Position numbers and translations under genes: made by a program. The notes beneath the pieces are model-generated. The model was not told the DNA's origin. It was given only the letters and a program-made list of their open reading frames with translations, and made no database searches. DNA of 64,000 bases, from contig NZ_JAERUC010000028.1 of assembly GCF_016745505.1 (NCBI RefSeq), forward strand, positions 1 to 64,000. The letters are read 5' to 3'. Shown piece after piece: positions 54,716 to 64,000 of this stretch. Origin of the DNA: Streptomyces silvae. Its GTDB lineage: Bacteria > Actinomycetota > Actinomycetes > Streptomycetales > Streptomycetaceae. Positions within the stretch are counted from its first letter, which is position 1. Every line of letters starts with the position of its first letter.

Positions 54716-56418
54716 TCGTCAATGAGCCTGTCCACGACCTGTTCGAGGACACTCCCGCCAAGGACCGCGATCCCGACTGGTTCAAGCGCGCCGTCTTCTA
54801 CGAGGTACTCGTCCGGTCCTTCCAGGACTCGAACGGGGACGGCGTCGGTGACCTCAAAGGCCTCACCGCCAAGCTGGACTACCTGCAGTGGCTGGGCGTC
54901 GACTGCCTCTGGCTGCCGCCGTTCTTCAAGTCACCGCTGCGCGACGGTGGTTACGACGTATCCGACTACACGGCCGTGCTGCCGGAGTTCGGCGACCTCG
55001 CCGACTTCGTGGAGTTCGTCGATGCCGCGCACCAGCGCGGCATGCGCGTGATCATCGACTTCGTCATGAACCACACGAGCGACCAGCACGACTGGTTCCA
55101 GCAGTCCCGCACCGACCCCGACGGGCCGTACGGCGACTACTACGTCTGGGCCGACGACGACAAGCAGTTCCCGGACGCGCGCATCATCTTCGTCGACACG
55201 GAGACGTCCAACTGGACCTTCGACCCGGTCCGCAAGCAGTACTACTGGCACCGGTTCTTCTCGCACCAGCCGGATCTCAACTACGAGAACCCGGCGGTGC
55301 AGGAGGAGATCATCTCGGCCCTGCGCTTCTGGCTGGACCTCGGCATCGACGGCTTCCGGGTCGACGCCGTGCCGTACCTCTACCAGCGCGAGGGCACCAA
55401 CTGCGAGAACCTCCCCGAGACCCACGGCTTCCTCAAGCGGGTCCGCAAGGAGATCGACGCCAACTACCCCGACACGGTGCTGCTCGCCGAGGCGAACCAG
55501 TGGCCGGAGGACGTCGTCGACTACTTCGGCGACTACCCGGCCGGCGGCGACGAGTGCCACATGGCGTTCCACTTCCCGGTGATGCCCCGGATCTTCATGG
55601 CCGTACGGCGCGAGAGCCGCTACCCGGTCTCCGAGATCCTGGCGAAGACCCCGGAGATCCCGTCGGGCTGCCAGTGGGGCATCTTCCTCCGCAACCACGA
55701 CGAGCTCACGCTCGAGATGGTGACGGACGAGGAACGCGACTACATGTACGCGGAGTACGCCAAGGATCCGCGGATGCGGGCCAACATCGGCATCCGCAGG
55801 CGTCTCGCCCCGCTCCTGGACAACGACCGCAACCAGATCGAGCTGTTCACCGCGCTGCTGCTGTCGCTCCCCGGCTCCCCGATCCTCTACTACGGGGACG
55901 AGATCGGGATGGGCGACAACATCTGGCTGGGCGACCGCGACGCCGTGCGCACCCCGATGCAGTGGACGCCCGACCGCAACGCCGGTTTCTCCTCCAGCGA
56001 TCCGGGCCGGCTCTACCTCCCCACGATCATGGACCCGGTCTACGGCTACCAGGTCACCAACGTCGAGGCGTCCATGGCCTCGCCGTCGTCGCTGCTGCAC
56101 TGGACGCGGCGGATGATCGAGATCCGTAAGCAGAATCCGGCGTTCGGCCTCGGCTCGTACAACGAACTGCCGTCGTCGAACCCGGCGGTGATCGCGTTCA
56201 CCCGCGAGTACAAGGACGATCTCGTGCTGTGCGTCCACAACTTCTCGCGGTTCGCGCAGCCGACGGAGCTCGATCTGCGGGCGTTCGACGGGCGTCATCC
56301 GGTGGAGCTGATCGGCGGGGTGCGCTTCCCCGCCGTCGGTCAGTGGCCCTACCTGCTGACACTCGCCGGGCACGGTTTCTACTGGTTCCGGCTGCGGAAG
56401 GATGCTCCGGTCGGCTGA
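54712..56418 (+). CDS. treS: Trehalose synthase (maltose alpha-D-glucosyltransferase)
   Basis: A 568-residue GH13_16 enzyme that interconverts trehalose and maltose in the cytoplasm. The catalytic residues are nucleophile D218 ([10 protein letters not shown]), acid/base E260 (LLAEANQWP) and transition-state D330 (RNHDELT). The early [14 protein letters not shown] motif is typical. There is no fused maltokinase domain, because pep2 is a separate gene. The ATG overlaps the glgE stop by 4 bp. In this operon it feeds maltose to Pep2. Confidence 0.97.
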   Translation: MIVNEPVHDLFEDTPAKDRDPDWFKRAVFYEVLVRSFQDSNGDGVGDLKGLTAKLDYLQWLGVDCLWLPPFFKSPLRDGGYDVSDYTAVLPEFGDLADFVEFVDAAHQRGMRVIIDFVMNHTSDQHDWFQQSRTDPDGPYGDYYVWADDDKQFPDARIIFVDTETSNWTFDPVRKQYYWHRFFSHQPDLNYENPAVQEEIISALRFWLDLGIDGFRVDAVPYLYQREGTNCENLPETHGFLKRVRKEIDANYPDTVLLAEANQWPEDVVDYFGDYPAGGDECHMAFHFPVMPRIFMAVRRESRYPVSEILAKTPEIPSGCQWGIFLRNHDELTLEMVTDEERDYMYAEYAKDPRMRANIGIRRRLAPLLDNDRNQIELFTALLLSLPGSPILYYGDEIGMGDNIWLGDRDAVRTPMQWTPDRNAGFSSSDPGRLYLPTIMDPVYGYQVTNVEASMASPSSLLHWTRRMIEIRKQNPAFGLGSYNELPSSNPAVIAFTREYKDDLVLCVHNFSRFAQPTELDLRAFDGRHPVELIGGVRFPAVGQWPYLLTLAGHGFYWFRLRKDAPVG

Positions 56419-56669
56419 CCGCCGGCGACGGTCCGCTGACGGCGCCTCACCTCGTGGGGCGCCACCCGCGGGGCGGTTTCCACCGCCCCGCACGGGGCAC
56501 TCTCCCCCATATCGAGCTCTTCCGGGCTCCTTCGGGCGCTCCACGGCCCATCGATCGAGTCCGTACGGACCATCCTCACCCGACACGTCCCGCACAGCCG
56601 GACAGCCATTGCCGCAATCCGGGACACTCTTCGCATCCTGTGGTGTGCCCGGGGAAAGGACGCGATGCC

Positions 56670-58112
56670 ATGTCGGAGGCTGCATCCACTCGAGTCGCCC
56701 TGGCGAAGAGCACAACATCCAGAAAGACGACAAGAAGACATACGCCGAGCGCCACGGGCACCACCGCCCTGCTGCCGTCGCTCGCCCCGCTGCTCCACGA
56801 GTGGGTGCCCCGGCAGCGCTGGTTCGCGGGCAAGGGCCAGCCCGTCACCGGGTTCTCCCTCGTCGCGGCCACCGAGATACTGCCTCTGGACGCCGCGGGC
56901 ACCGGCCCCGGACTGCTGCACCTGCTCGTCCGGGTGCACCAGCCCGACGACCGCCCCGCGCCCGCCCAGGGGGACTGCTACCAGCTGCTGCTCGGCGTGC
57001 GCACCACGCTGCCCCCGCGGCTGTCCGACGCACGCATCGGGCAGGTCACGGAGGGTCCGCTGGCGGGCCGCACCCTGTACGAGGGACTGCACGACCCACG
57101 CGTCGCCGACCTTCTGCTGGAACGATTCCGTAACCCCGGGTCACTCGGCCCCCTCCGCTTCGACCGGGCCGGGCCCATCCCGCCGGGGCTCACCCCGCGC
57201 GTCCTGGACACCGAGCAGTCCAACTCCTCGCTCGTCTTTGGGGACGCCTTCATCCTGAAGATCTTCCGCAGGGTCTTCCCGGGCACCAACCCCGATCTCG
57301 AACTGCCGCTCGCGCTCGGCCGCGAGGGCTGCCGCAGGGTGCCCGCCCCGGTGGCCTGGTTCGAGGCGACGACGAGCACGGAGCCGCTCACGCTCGGCGT
57401 GCTGCAGCCGTTCCTGCGCGGTGCCGAGGACGGCTGGCAGCTGGCGCTCTCGGCGCTGGCCGCCGGGCGGGACTTCGTACCCGAGGCGCACGCGCTCGGC
57501 CGGGCGACCGCCGAGGTCCACACGGCCCTCGCCGCCGCGCTGCCCACCCCGCCCCTGGCGCACGACCGGACCAGGGACCTGGTGGCGGGGATGGTGGAGC
57601 GCCTGGAGGCCGCCGCCCGGGCGGTCCCGGCGCTCGTCCCGTACGTACCCGGGCTGCGCACCGCCTTCGACGCGGTCGCGGCGCTCGGGGACACGCAGTG
57701 CGGCTGGGCGGCACAGCGGGTCCACGGGGATCTGCACCTCGGCCAGACCCTGCGGGGCGCCGACGGCTTCTGGTCGCTGATCGACTTCGAGGGCGAGCCG
57801 GCCAGGCCGCTGCCCGAACGGCGCGCCCCGCAGCCGACGGTGCGCGATGTCGCGGGGATGCTCCGGTCCTTCGACTACGCGGCCCGCTCGCACCACCCGT
57901 GGAACGCCGAATGGGCGGCCCGCTGCCGTGCCGCGTACTGCGAGGGCTACGCCCGCGCGGCCGGTGCCGATCCACGCGCCGATCCGGAGCTGCTGCGCGC
58001 CCACGAGACCGACAAGGCGGTGTACGAGGTGCTGTACGAGGCCCGGAACCGTCCCGACTGGCTGCCGGTCCCGATGGCCGCCATCCAGCGCCTGGCCGCC
58101 GCACCGGCGTGA
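56670..58112 (+). CDS. pep2: Maltokinase Pep2 (Mak)
   Basis: A 480-residue kinase of the aminoglycoside-phosphotransferase-like fold that makes maltose 1-phosphate with ATP. The N-terminal cap domain contains [12 protein letters not shown]. The catalytic loop is HGDLHLGQ (D near residue 354), and the metal-binding motif IDFEGEP follows. A basic Ser/Thr-rich tail of about 30 residues precedes the cap. ATG 56670 is chosen, with AAGGA upstream. The open frame before it overlaps the treS end. A 250-bp gap after treS may carry its own promoter, but none is convincing. Confidence 0.95.
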   Translation: MSEAASTRVALAKSTTSRKTTRRHTPSATGTTALLPSLAPLLHEWVPRQRWFAGKGQPVTGFSLVAATEILPLDAAGTGPGLLHLLVRVHQPDDRPAPAQGDCYQLLLGVRTTLPPRLSDARIGQVTEGPLAGRTLYEGLHDPRVADLLLERFRNPGSLGPLRFDRAGPIPPGLTPRVLDTEQSNSSLVFGDAFILKIFRRVFPGTNPDLELPLALGREGCRRVPAPVAWFEATTSTEPLTLGVLQPFLRGAEDGWQLALSALAAGRDFVPEAHALGRATAEVHTALAAALPTPPLAHDRTRDLVAGMVERLEAAARAVPALVPYVPGLRTAFDAVAALGDTQCGWAAQRVHGDLHLGQTLRGADGFWSLIDFEGEPARPLPERRAPQPTVRDVAGMLRSFDYAARSHHPWNAEWAARCRAAYCEGYARAAGADPRADPELLRAHETDKAVYEVLYEARNRPDWLPVPMAAIQRLAAAPA

Positions 58113-58170
58113 CCTCCCCTTCCCCCACTCATCCGCCGAGCCTTTCGAGCCTTTCGAGGAGGCAGTCTCT

Positions 58171-60588
58171 GTGACCGCCCGCAAGCCGTCCCGCAAGCCG
58201 TCCGATCCCATCGAGGTCCCGCCCACGGCCAAGCCGGTGACCACCGAGGTCACCGCCCCCGCGGCGGCACCGGTCCCCGCCGAGGCGCCCGTGGAAGCAC
58301 CCGCCGACACGCCCGCGCCGCCGCCGGCCAAGCGCGCCCGGGCCAGGAAGACGGCCGCCGCGGCCACCGGCACCCCGCCCCGTCCACGGCGCGGTGGGGG
58401 CAGCAGGAACGTGCTGCCCGCCGTCGTCCTGGACGACGCGGACCGGGGCCGGCTGCTCGCCGGTGAGCACCACGACCCGCACGGCGTCCTGGGCGCGCAC
58501 CCGACCTCGGGCGGTGTGCTCTTCCGGGCGCTGCGCCCCTTCGCGCAGTCGGTGACCGTGCTGGCCGAGGGCAAGGAGGCCGAGCTGCAGAGCGACGGCG
58601 ACGGCTTCTTCTCGGGGGTCCTGCCGCTGCCCGCCCTGCCGGACGGGTACCGCCTCCGGATCGTCTACGACGACAACACGATCGAGGTGGAGGACCCGTA
58701 CCGGTTCCTGCCCGCCATCGGCGAACTCGACCTGCACCTGATCGGCGAGGGCCGGCACGAGGAGCTCTGGAAGGCGCTCGGCGCGCAGCCCATGGAGCAC
58801 CAGGGCGTGGCGGGCACCCGCTTCACGGTCTGGGCGCCGAACGCGCGCGGGGTCCGGGTCACGGGCGACTTCAACTACTGGGACGGCACGGCCTTCCCCA
58901 TGCGCTCGCTCGGCGCCACCGGTGTCTGGGAGCTCTTCCTCCCGGGTGTCGGCGAGGGTGCCGTCTACAAGTACGACATCTGCCGGCCCGACGGGTCGCA
59001 CACCCAGCGGGCCGACCCGATGGCCCGCCACACGGAGGTGCCGCCCGCCACGGCCTCGGTGGTCACGGCCTCGCGCCACGAGTGGCAGGACGCGGACTGG
59101 ATGGCCCACCGGGGCGACCGCCCGGTCCACGAGGCGCCGTTCTCCGTCTACGAGGTCCACCTGCCGTCCTGGCGGCCGGGCCTCAGCTACCGCCAGCTCG
59201 CCTCCCAGCTGCCCGCCTACGTACGGGAACTCGGCTTCACGCACGTGGAGTTGATGCCGGTCTCGGAGCACCCCTTCGGCGGCTCCTGGGGCTACCAGGT
59301 CACCGGTTTCTACGCGCCGACGTCCCGCATGGGCAGCCCGGACGACTTCCGCTTCCTGGTCGACGCGTTGCACGCCGCGGGCATCGGCGTCCTCATGGAC
59401 TGGGTGCCGGCGCACTTCCCCCGGGACGACTGGGCCCTCGCCGAGTTCGACGGCCGGCCGCTGTACGAGCACTCCGACCCGAACCGGGCCGCGCACCCGG
59501 ACTGGGGCACCCTGGAGTTCGACTACGGCCGCAAGGAGGTCCGTAACTTCCTGGTCTCCAACGCCACTTACTGGTGCGAGGAGTTCCACATCGACGGGCT
59601 GCGGGTCGACGCCGTCGCCTCGATGCTCTACCTCGACTACTCGCGCGAGGACGGCCAGTGGTCCCCGAACGAGTTCGGGGGCCGGGAGAACCTGGACGCG
59701 GTCGCCTTCCTCCAGGAGATGAACGCGACGGTCTACCGCCGTAACCCCGGTGTCGTCACCATGGCCGAGGAGTCCACCGCCTGGGACGGCGTCACCCGCG
59801 CCACGGACCACGGCGGGCTGGGCTTCGGCCTGAAGTGGAACATGGGCTGGATGCACGACTCGCTGGTGTACATCTCCAAGGAGCCCATCCACCGCAAGTA
59901 CCACCACAACGAGATGACCTTCTCGATGGTGTACGCGTACAGCGAGAACTACGTGCTGCCGATCTCGCACGACGAGGTGGTGCACGGCAAGCAGGCCCTG
60001 GTCACCAAGATGCCCGGCGACTGGTGGCAGCGGCGCGCGAACCACCGCGCCTACCTCGGCTTCATGTGGGCCCACCCGGGCAAGCAACTCCTCTTCATGG
60101 GACAGGAGTTCGCCCAGGGCGCCGAGTGGTCCGAGGGCCACGGCCCGGACTGGTGGCTGCTCGACGAGACGTACGAGGCCTCCGGCGACCACCGGGGCGT
60201 GCGCTCCCTGGTCACGGACCTCAACGCGGTCTACAACGCACTGCCGGCGCTCTGGCAGCGGGACACCTCGCCGGAGGGCTTCAGCTGGATCGACGGCGGC
60301 GCGGCCGAGGACAACGCGTTCTCGTTCGTCCGCTACGACGCGGACGGCTCGCCGCTGATCGCGGTCTCGCACTTCTCCCCGGTGGTGCGGCACGACTACC
60401 GCATCGGCGTACCGGACGGCCCGGAGGCCTGGGTCGAGGTCCTCAACACGGACGCGGCCCGCTACGGCGGCAGCGACGTCCGCAACGAGGAGCCGCTGAA
60501 GCCGGAGGCGGTGCAGGCGCACGGCAGGGACACCAGCATCACGCTGACGCTCCCGCCCCTGGCGACGGTGTGGCTGCGGCCGGCCTGA
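58171..60588 (+). CDS. glgB: 1,4-alpha-glucan branching enzyme
   Basis: An 805-residue GH13_9 enzyme that adds alpha-1,6 branches to the glucan made by GlgE. Two N-terminal carbohydrate-binding/Ig-like modules precede the barrel. The catalytic residues are D480 ([16 protein letters not shown]) and E533 (MAEEST). [11 protein letters not shown] and [10 protein letters not shown] are family motifs. Residues 1-85 form a Pro/Ala/Glu-rich disordered tail ending in a basic stretch ([13 protein letters not shown]), longer than needed for activity. GTG 58171 follows GAGGAGG at 8 nt. Confidence 0.97.
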   Translation: MTARKPSRKPSDPIEVPPTAKPVTTEVTAPAAAPVPAEAPVEAPADTPAPPPAKRARARKTAAAATGTPPRPRRGGGSRNVLPAVVLDDADRGRLLAGEHHDPHGVLGAHPTSGGVLFRALRPFAQSVTVLAEGKEAELQSDGDGFFSGVLPLPALPDGYRLRIVYDDNTIEVEDPYRFLPAIGELDLHLIGEGRHEELWKALGAQPMEHQGVAGTRFTVWAPNARGVRVTGDFNYWDGTAFPMRSLGATGVWELFLPGVGEGAVYKYDICRPDGSHTQRADPMARHTEVPPATASVVTASRHEWQDADWMAHRGDRPVHEAPFSVYEVHLPSWRPGLSYRQLASQLPAYVRELGFTHVELMPVSEHPFGGSWGYQVTGFYAPTSRMGSPDDFRFLVDALHAAGIGVLMDWVPAHFPRDDWALAEFDGRPLYEHSDPNRAAHPDWGTLEFDYGRKEVRNFLVSNATYWCEEFHIDGLRVDAVASMLYLDYSREDGQWSPNEFGGRENLDAVAFLQEMNATVYRRNPGVVTMAEESTAWDGVTRATDHGGLGFGLKWNMGWMHDSLVYISKEPIHRKYHHNEMTFSMVYAYSENYVLPISHDEVVHGKQALVTKMPGDWWQRRANHRAYLGFMWAHPGKQLLFMGQEFAQGAEWSEGHGPDWWLLDETYEASGDHRGVRSLVTDLNAVYNALPALWQRDTSPEGFSWIDGGAAEDNAFSFVRYDADGSPLIAVSHFSPVVRHDYRIGVPDGPEAWVEVLNTDAARYGGSDVRNEEPLKPEAVQAHGRDTSITLTLPPLATVWLRPA

Positions 60589-60605
60589 GCTGACGGGGCA
60601 CGGAA

Positions 60606-60645
60606 GAGGGGCGGCGCACCTGGAGGTCCAGGTGCGCCGCCCCTC
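60606..60645 (+). terminator. Terminator of the glgE operon
   Basis: A perfect 19-bp complementarity (60606-60624 with 60627-60645) around a GG centre, starting 17 bp after the glgB stop. It is the longest hairpin in the window. Confidence 0.9.
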
Positions 60646-60717
60646 CTCGGTCCCGGCTGCCGCCCGCCCTGCCTGAGCTCGTACGAGCAGGGCTCGGCGG
60701 CCGGACGGCGAGCGGGG

Positions 60718-62007
60718 TCAGTACACCGTGTCCTGCTGGTCCGGCACGACACTGCCGTCGTCACGCCGCACGGGGCCGAAGCCGCCTCCGGGCCGGGTCC
60801 AGGCGGCGGTCGCGCAGGGGTACGCCGTCGTCCTGCGGGGCAGGGGCTCGATGAACATGGGGTTCACGACCCAGCGGCCGTCGGCGTTGTCGTAGGCGCG
60901 GCACATCACCTCGTTCTTGTTGCGGTTGAGCACGAGGTGCGCGCCGGTGGCGTCGCCGACGAACGTCACGTCGGTGTCGGCGTCACCGCCGCCGAGCGCG
61001 ATCCGCCGATGGGGGGCCTGCTTGTTCCAGGCGGCCCGGCCCTTGATCCCGTAGATCTCCTGGTTGATCCAGCACCGCTTGCCGTCGATGTACGGGATGG
61101 CCTCCCCCTGGGTGCGGCCGATCCCGCCGCAGCCCTCGTTGCGGGTCGTGATGCGGCCCTCGTCGTCGAGTACGGAGCGGATGGCGACGGTGTGCGCGCG
61201 GTCGATGCCGACGCCGCGCGACCAGACCTCGGTGACCGGCTCGGAGCCCGCCGAGACGATCCAGACGTCGAACCCGGCCCTGTGGAGCGTACGGATGAGG
61301 TCGCGTTGCTGTTCGTAGTAACGGACGTACGCGGGAAGGACGTGGGTGCCGACGGTGCGGGTCGCGCCGACGGGCGCGGCGAGGGCCTCCGTGCGGGCGG
61401 CCTCGGTGTACGCGCGCAGTTCGGGGACGGTGTGCCCGGCGAACAGCTGGGGCACCCACGCGTACTGCGGGACGGTGCGACGGTGGTTCCACTCCCCCGC
61501 GAAGGCGGCTTCGCCGCTCATCGTGGTGCCGTCCTCACGGATCTGGAGGATCTCGTCGGCGCAGGGGGCGTTCGTGGAGGTGGGGAGGGGCGCTCCCACC
61601 TCGACGTCGGTGCCGCAGGCCTCGGTGAGGGCCTTCTCCGCGGTGTCGGTCAGCCACTTGCTGGTGTCCTTCCAGCGGGCGGGCCGAAGGATCTTGTCGT
61701 GCCGCAGGGACCAGCTGATGGTGGCGTCGGTGACGTCGTTCTTGGTGACGGTGTTGTCCCAGTCGAACGCGGCGACCGGACGTGGTCCGCCCTTGCCGTG
61801 GCAGGTGCCTCGCTCGTCGATCACGCGCTGCAACTGGGCGCGGTTGTCGCCGTACCAGGTGAGTTCGTCGGAAAGTCGGGGGCAGTGGGCCGTCGGTGTC
61901 ACGGCCGCGCGGGCGGCCGGGGCGGCGGCCACGGGGCCGGCTGCGGCCGTGAGCGCGAGCGCTGCGGCCAGGGTCGAGGTCCACGCGAGAACAGGTCGGC
62001 TACGCAT
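60718..62007 (-). CDS. Secreted HAD-superfamily phosphatase
   Basis: A 429-residue protein. A signal peptide (1-29, PVAAAP) indicates Sec secretion. HAD motif I is DWDNT (D82, D84), motif II is IVSAGS, and motif IV is near GGGDADTDVTFVGDATGAHL. The large insertion between motifs I and II and six or more cysteines suit an extracellular phosphatase. The layout recalls secreted phosphorylcholine-phosphatase-like enzymes, so choline phosphate or another small phosphoester is a possible substrate. It is monocistronic. Confidence 0.88.
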   Translation of the reverse strand: MRSRPVLAWTSTLAAALALTAAAGPVAAAPAARAAVTPTAHCPRLSDELTWYGDNRAQLQRVIDERGTCHGKGGPRPVAAFDWDNTVTKNDVTDATISWSLRHDKILRPARWKDTSKWLTDTAEKALTEACGTDVEVGAPLPTSTNAPCADEILQIREDGTTMSGEAAFAGEWNHRRTVPQYAWVPQLFAGHTVPELRAYTEAARTEALAAPVGATRTVGTHVLPAYVRYYEQQRDLIRTLHRAGFDVWIVSAGSEPVTEVWSRGVGIDRAHTVAIRSVLDDEGRITTRNEGCGGIGRTQGEAIPYIDGKRCWINQEIYGIKGRAAWNKQAPHRRIALGGGDADTDVTFVGDATGAHLVLNRNKNEVMCRAYDNADGRWVVNPMFIEPLPRRTTAYPCATAAWTRPGGGFGPVRRDDGSVVPDQQDTVY

Positions 62008-62065
62008 GCGAGTGGACCGTACATCAATGTTTCCGCAATGTTGAGGAGGCGGACGCGTCCGTCTC

Positions 62066-62096
62066 CGCGGACCCCTCCGGACGCGGACCCCTCCGG
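62066..62096. repeat. 15-bp direct repeat downstream of the thioredoxin gene
   Basis: CGCGGACCCCTCCGG at 62066-62080 and again at 62082-62096, with one base between. No function apparent. Confidence 0.6.
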
Positions 62097-62116
62097 CGGG
62101 CCGCGCGCCCGCGAGG

Positions 62117-62461
62117 TCAGACCGCCGCCGGGAGCACGTCCTCCAGCTCCTGGAGGAGGCGGCGCTTCGGGCGGGCGCCCACCATCGACTTCACCGGTTC
62201 GCCGTCCTGGAAGACCATCAGGGTCGGCATGGACAGCACCGCGTAACGGCTGGTGACCTCCGGATTGTGGTCCACGTCGATCTGGACGACCTTCAGGCGG
62301 CCGGCCTCCTCCCTGGCGATCGCGCCGAGCACCGGGGCGAGCTGGCGGCAGGGTCCGCACCAGTCGGCGGTGAACTCGACGAGGACCGGGAGGCCCGTCC
62401 CCCGTACCTCCTCGTCGAATGTGGCGTCGGTGACCTCGGCTACACCCTCTGCGTGGATCAT
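62117..62461 (-). CDS. Thioredoxin
   Basis: A 114-residue cytoplasmic thioredoxin with the active site ADWCGPC (C35, C38) and the cis-proline region LSMPTLMVF. It reduces protein disulfides together with thioredoxin reductase, which is not in this window. ATG 62461 overlaps the stop of the MerR gene by 4 bp, so it is translated from the merR transcript and should respond to whatever MerR senses. The C-terminal ~10 residues extend past the fold. Confidence 0.95.
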   Translation of the reverse strand: MIHAEGVAEVTDATFDEEVRGTGLPVLVEFTADWCGPCRQLAPVLGAIAREEAGRLKVVQIDVDHNPEVTSRYAVLSMPTLMVFQDGEPVKSMVGARPKRRLLQELEDVLPAAV

Positions 62462-62877
62462 CGGTCCTCGTCCTCCCGGTTGAGTTCGCATCGTGGTTCG
62501 GGGCCGCCCGGCACCTCGGCCGACGCCTCCAGTTCGGCGCGGGCCAGCTGGGCGCCCACCTCCGTACGGACCGACTGCAACTGGCCGATGAGCGTGTCCA
62601 GTTCGCCGAGCTTGCGCCGGTAGACGGCCAGCGAGGCAGGGCAGGAGTCGCCCGCCGGGTGGCCCGCGCGCAGGCAGTCGACGAAGGGACGGGTCTCCTC
62701 CAGGTCGAACCCGAAGTCCTGGAGGGTCCGGATCTGCCGGACCATCCGCAGATCGCCCTCGTCGTACGTGCGGTAGCCGTTCTCCGCGCGGCGCGCCTGC
62801 AGCAGGCCCCGTGACTCGTAGTACCGCAGCGTCCGTGTCGTCGTCCCGGCGCGTTCGGCAAGCTCCCCGATTCGCAT
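62458..62877 (-). CDS. MerR-family regulator of its own thioredoxin operon
   Basis: A 139-residue MerR protein. The N-terminal helix-turn-helix plus wing (1-70: MRIGELAERAGTTTRTLRYYESRGLL) is followed by a coiled-coil dimer helix and a short C-terminal region with cysteines in DCLRAGHPAGDSC and near PRCELN. The Cys spacing is not the SoxR cluster. These cysteines could sense thiol stress or metal, but that is inference. ATG 62877 lies at the expected transcription start of a 19-bp-spaced promoter, so the mRNA is probably leaderless. Confidence 0.93.
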   Translation of the reverse strand: MRIGELAERAGTTTRTLRYYESRGLLQARRAENGYRTYDEGDLRMVRQIRTLQDFGFDLEETRPFVDCLRAGHPAGDSCPASLAVYRRKLGELDTLIGQLQSVRTEVGAQLARAELEASAEVPGGPEPRCELNREDEDR

Positions 62878-62883
62878 ACCGCG

Positions 62884-62914
62884 ACGGTAGTCCTTGACGT
62901 CGGCGTCAAGGCAA
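62884..62914 (-). promoter_or_regulatory. MerR-type promoter/operator of the merR-thioredoxin operon
   Basis: On the minus strand TTGCCT and TACCGT are separated by 19 bp, the long spacer characteristic of MerR-activated promoters. The spacer region contains the palindrome CCTTGAC-N6-GTCAAGG (62892-62911). The predicted start falls at the ATG. Confidence 0.75.
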
Positions 62915-62936
62915 GGACCGTACGGCCGGGGGCTGG

Positions 62937-64000
62937 TCAGGCGGTGCGGAGGTAACAGGTGTAGTCGCCCGTCACGGTCGTCTCCGCGCCGCCTCCGCCC
63001 ATGCCGAAGCTGCTGCCCACCCGGGACGAGCCGACCAGGCTGTAGCCGTCGGCGTAGGCACCGCCGCGCCGCCAGGCCTCCGGCGCGTCGGCCAGGGCCC
63101 GCTCGCACGCCACCCTCGCGTACACGTCACCGTTCGCGATGTCCTGCTTGCCGGGGAGGGTCCGGTCCACCGTCACCTGGGCCAGTACCCGCAGGTCGTG
63201 CCTGTCCGCGCAGTCCACGGGCCGTACGACCGCCGTGCCGCCCAGCCCCGTGCCTCCGGTGCCGGCGCACCGGCCTTCCTTGACCGAGCCGAGGGGCGCC
63301 AGCACCTTCCGGGCGTCCTCGACGGGGCGGCCTCCCTGGTCCGGGCCCCCGGACTTCACCGGCTTGCCGAAGTCCCCGAGCCGGTAGGAGGCGCGCAGCT
63401 GCTTCACCTCGACGAGGACCTTCTGTTCATGGAGCCTGGCCAGGACGGGGCCGAGGTCGGCGGTCGCCGCGGCCAGCCTCCCGTCGGCGTCCAGGCGCAC
63501 CGTGAGCGGGACGGGGTCCGTCCCCCAGTCGTGCTGGAGGCTCTGCAGGTCCCTGGGGAGCAGTTCCGCCGCGACCTCGGGGAGCGCGGTGAGCCGGTAG
63601 ACCCGGCTGCCGTCCTCCCGGCGCTCGGGCTTCTCCCGGGGGATCACCCTCGGTACGAGATCGGCGAGGGTCCCGCTGTACGGCGCCACGTCCCCGGCGG
63701 CGTGCGCGGCGATCACACCGGTGGCCTCGCCGAGTTCGTTGACGGCCTCGGGGGTGTACTTCAGCCAGGCGGAGTCGCCCTGCCGGACGTAGACGTCGTC
63801 CTCGGCGGTGGCCACGGTCTGCTTGCCGTCGGGACCCGAGGCCCGGAGGAACTCCAGCGCCTTTGCCGGGAAGTGGCGTCCGGCGACGAGGCCGAGCTCC
63901 GCGAGGGCCGTCCCCCGCCCGTAGTCCTGGCTCCCCTTCGCCTCCTGCACGGCGTCGCCGCCCGCCGCCCCGTAGGTCAGCGTCGACACGAACGCGGCGG
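62937..64000 (-). CDS. Uncharacterised lipoprotein/septum-formation-like protein, 5' end outside the window
   Basis: At least 350 residues, and the frame stays open to the window end, so the true start and any signal peptide are missing. The first ~200 visible residues resemble an LppX/LprG-like lipid-binding layout (TALPEVAAELLP, DADGRLAAATADLGPVL). The C-terminal ~100 residues contain the pairs CAGTGG / VDCADRHDLRV / VACERAL and a final CYLR, reminiscent of Septum_form-type domains (xCxxxH). Both resemblances are weak. It ends 23 bp before the MerR promoter. Confidence 0.7.
   Translation of the reverse strand, partial: AAFVSTLTYGAAGGDAVQEAKGSQDYGRGTALAELGLVAGRHFPAKALEFLRASGPDGKQTVATAEDDVYVRQGDSAWLKYTPEAVNELGEATGVIAAHAAGDVAPYSGTLADLVPRVIPREKPERREDGSRVYRLTALPEVAAELLPRDLQSLQHDWGTDPVPLTVRLDADGRLAAATADLGPVLARLHEQKVLVEVKQLRASYRLGDFGKPVKSGGPDQGGRPVEDARKVLAPLGSVKEGRCAGTGGTGLGGTAVVRPVDCADRHDLRVLAQVTVDRTLPGKQDIANGDVYARVACERALADAPEAWRRGGAYADGYSLVGSSRVGSSFGMGGGGAETTVTGDYTCYLRTA

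Overview
The window is high-GC chromosomal DNA of a Streptomyces. The evidence is strong GC bias at third codon positions, frequent GTG starts, ATGA/GTGA start-stop overlaps, Tat lipoproteins, an LAXTG sortase substrate, and a GlgE cluster whose order (glgP, glgE, treS, pep2, glgB) I recognise from Streptomyces. About 47 protein-coding genes are supported. I see no rRNA, tRNA, CRISPR array, insertion sequence or prophage.

Region 1 (1-12.5 kb): a catalase, then a catabolic block. A creatininase-family amidohydrolase, a glucarate-dehydratase-like enolase and a RidA deaminase run leftward. They are divergent from a ROK protein that lacks its catalytic residue. Next comes a complete five-gene peptide/nickel-type ABC importer with an IclR regulator and a serine beta-lactamase-fold hydrolase transcribed away from it. 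The substrate is unknown.

Region 2 (12.5-16.6 kb): a coiled-coil, sortase-anchored LAXTG surface protein and a YtrA-type GntR/ABC module.

Region 3 (16.6-26.9 kb) is the most interesting part. A LacI regulator, a sugar ABC importer without its own ATPase, a GH172 glycosidase, an FGGY kinase, an L-fucose/D-arabinose-isomerase-like protein and a Tat-exported DUF4185 (GH183) protein are tied together by three near-identical LacI-type operators. DUF4185 and GH172 contain endo-D-arabinanases and exo-D-arabinofuranosidases, so I read this as a D-arabinan utilisation locus. It could let a Streptomyces feed on arabinogalactan or lipoarabinomannan of mycobacteria and relatives. The model is cutting outside the cell, import of oligosaccharides, trimming to D-arabinose inside, isomerisation to D-ribulose and phosphorylation to the pentose phosphate pathway.

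Region 4 (26.9-34 kb): an EF-hand protein, a YncE-like beta-propeller lipoprotein coupled to an atypical polysaccharide deacetylase, a possible small RNA, an anti-sigma-type ATP-binding protein, an enoyl-CoA hydratase and two tandem L,D-transpeptidase lipoproteins.

Region 5 (34-49 kb): glgX, a two-component system with a drug-type ABC-2 exporter, a heterodimeric ABC exporter with a TetR regulator, a secreted thermolysin-like protease and a GAF/PP2C/HATPase phosphatase.

Region 6 (49-64 kb): the alpha-glucan cluster glgP (leftward) and glgE-treS-pep2-glgB (rightward), which builds glucan from trehalose via maltose 1-phosphate. After it come a secreted HAD phosphatase, an autoregulated merR-thioredoxin operon with a 19-bp-spaced and probably leaderless promoter, and a lipoprotein-like gene cut by the window end.
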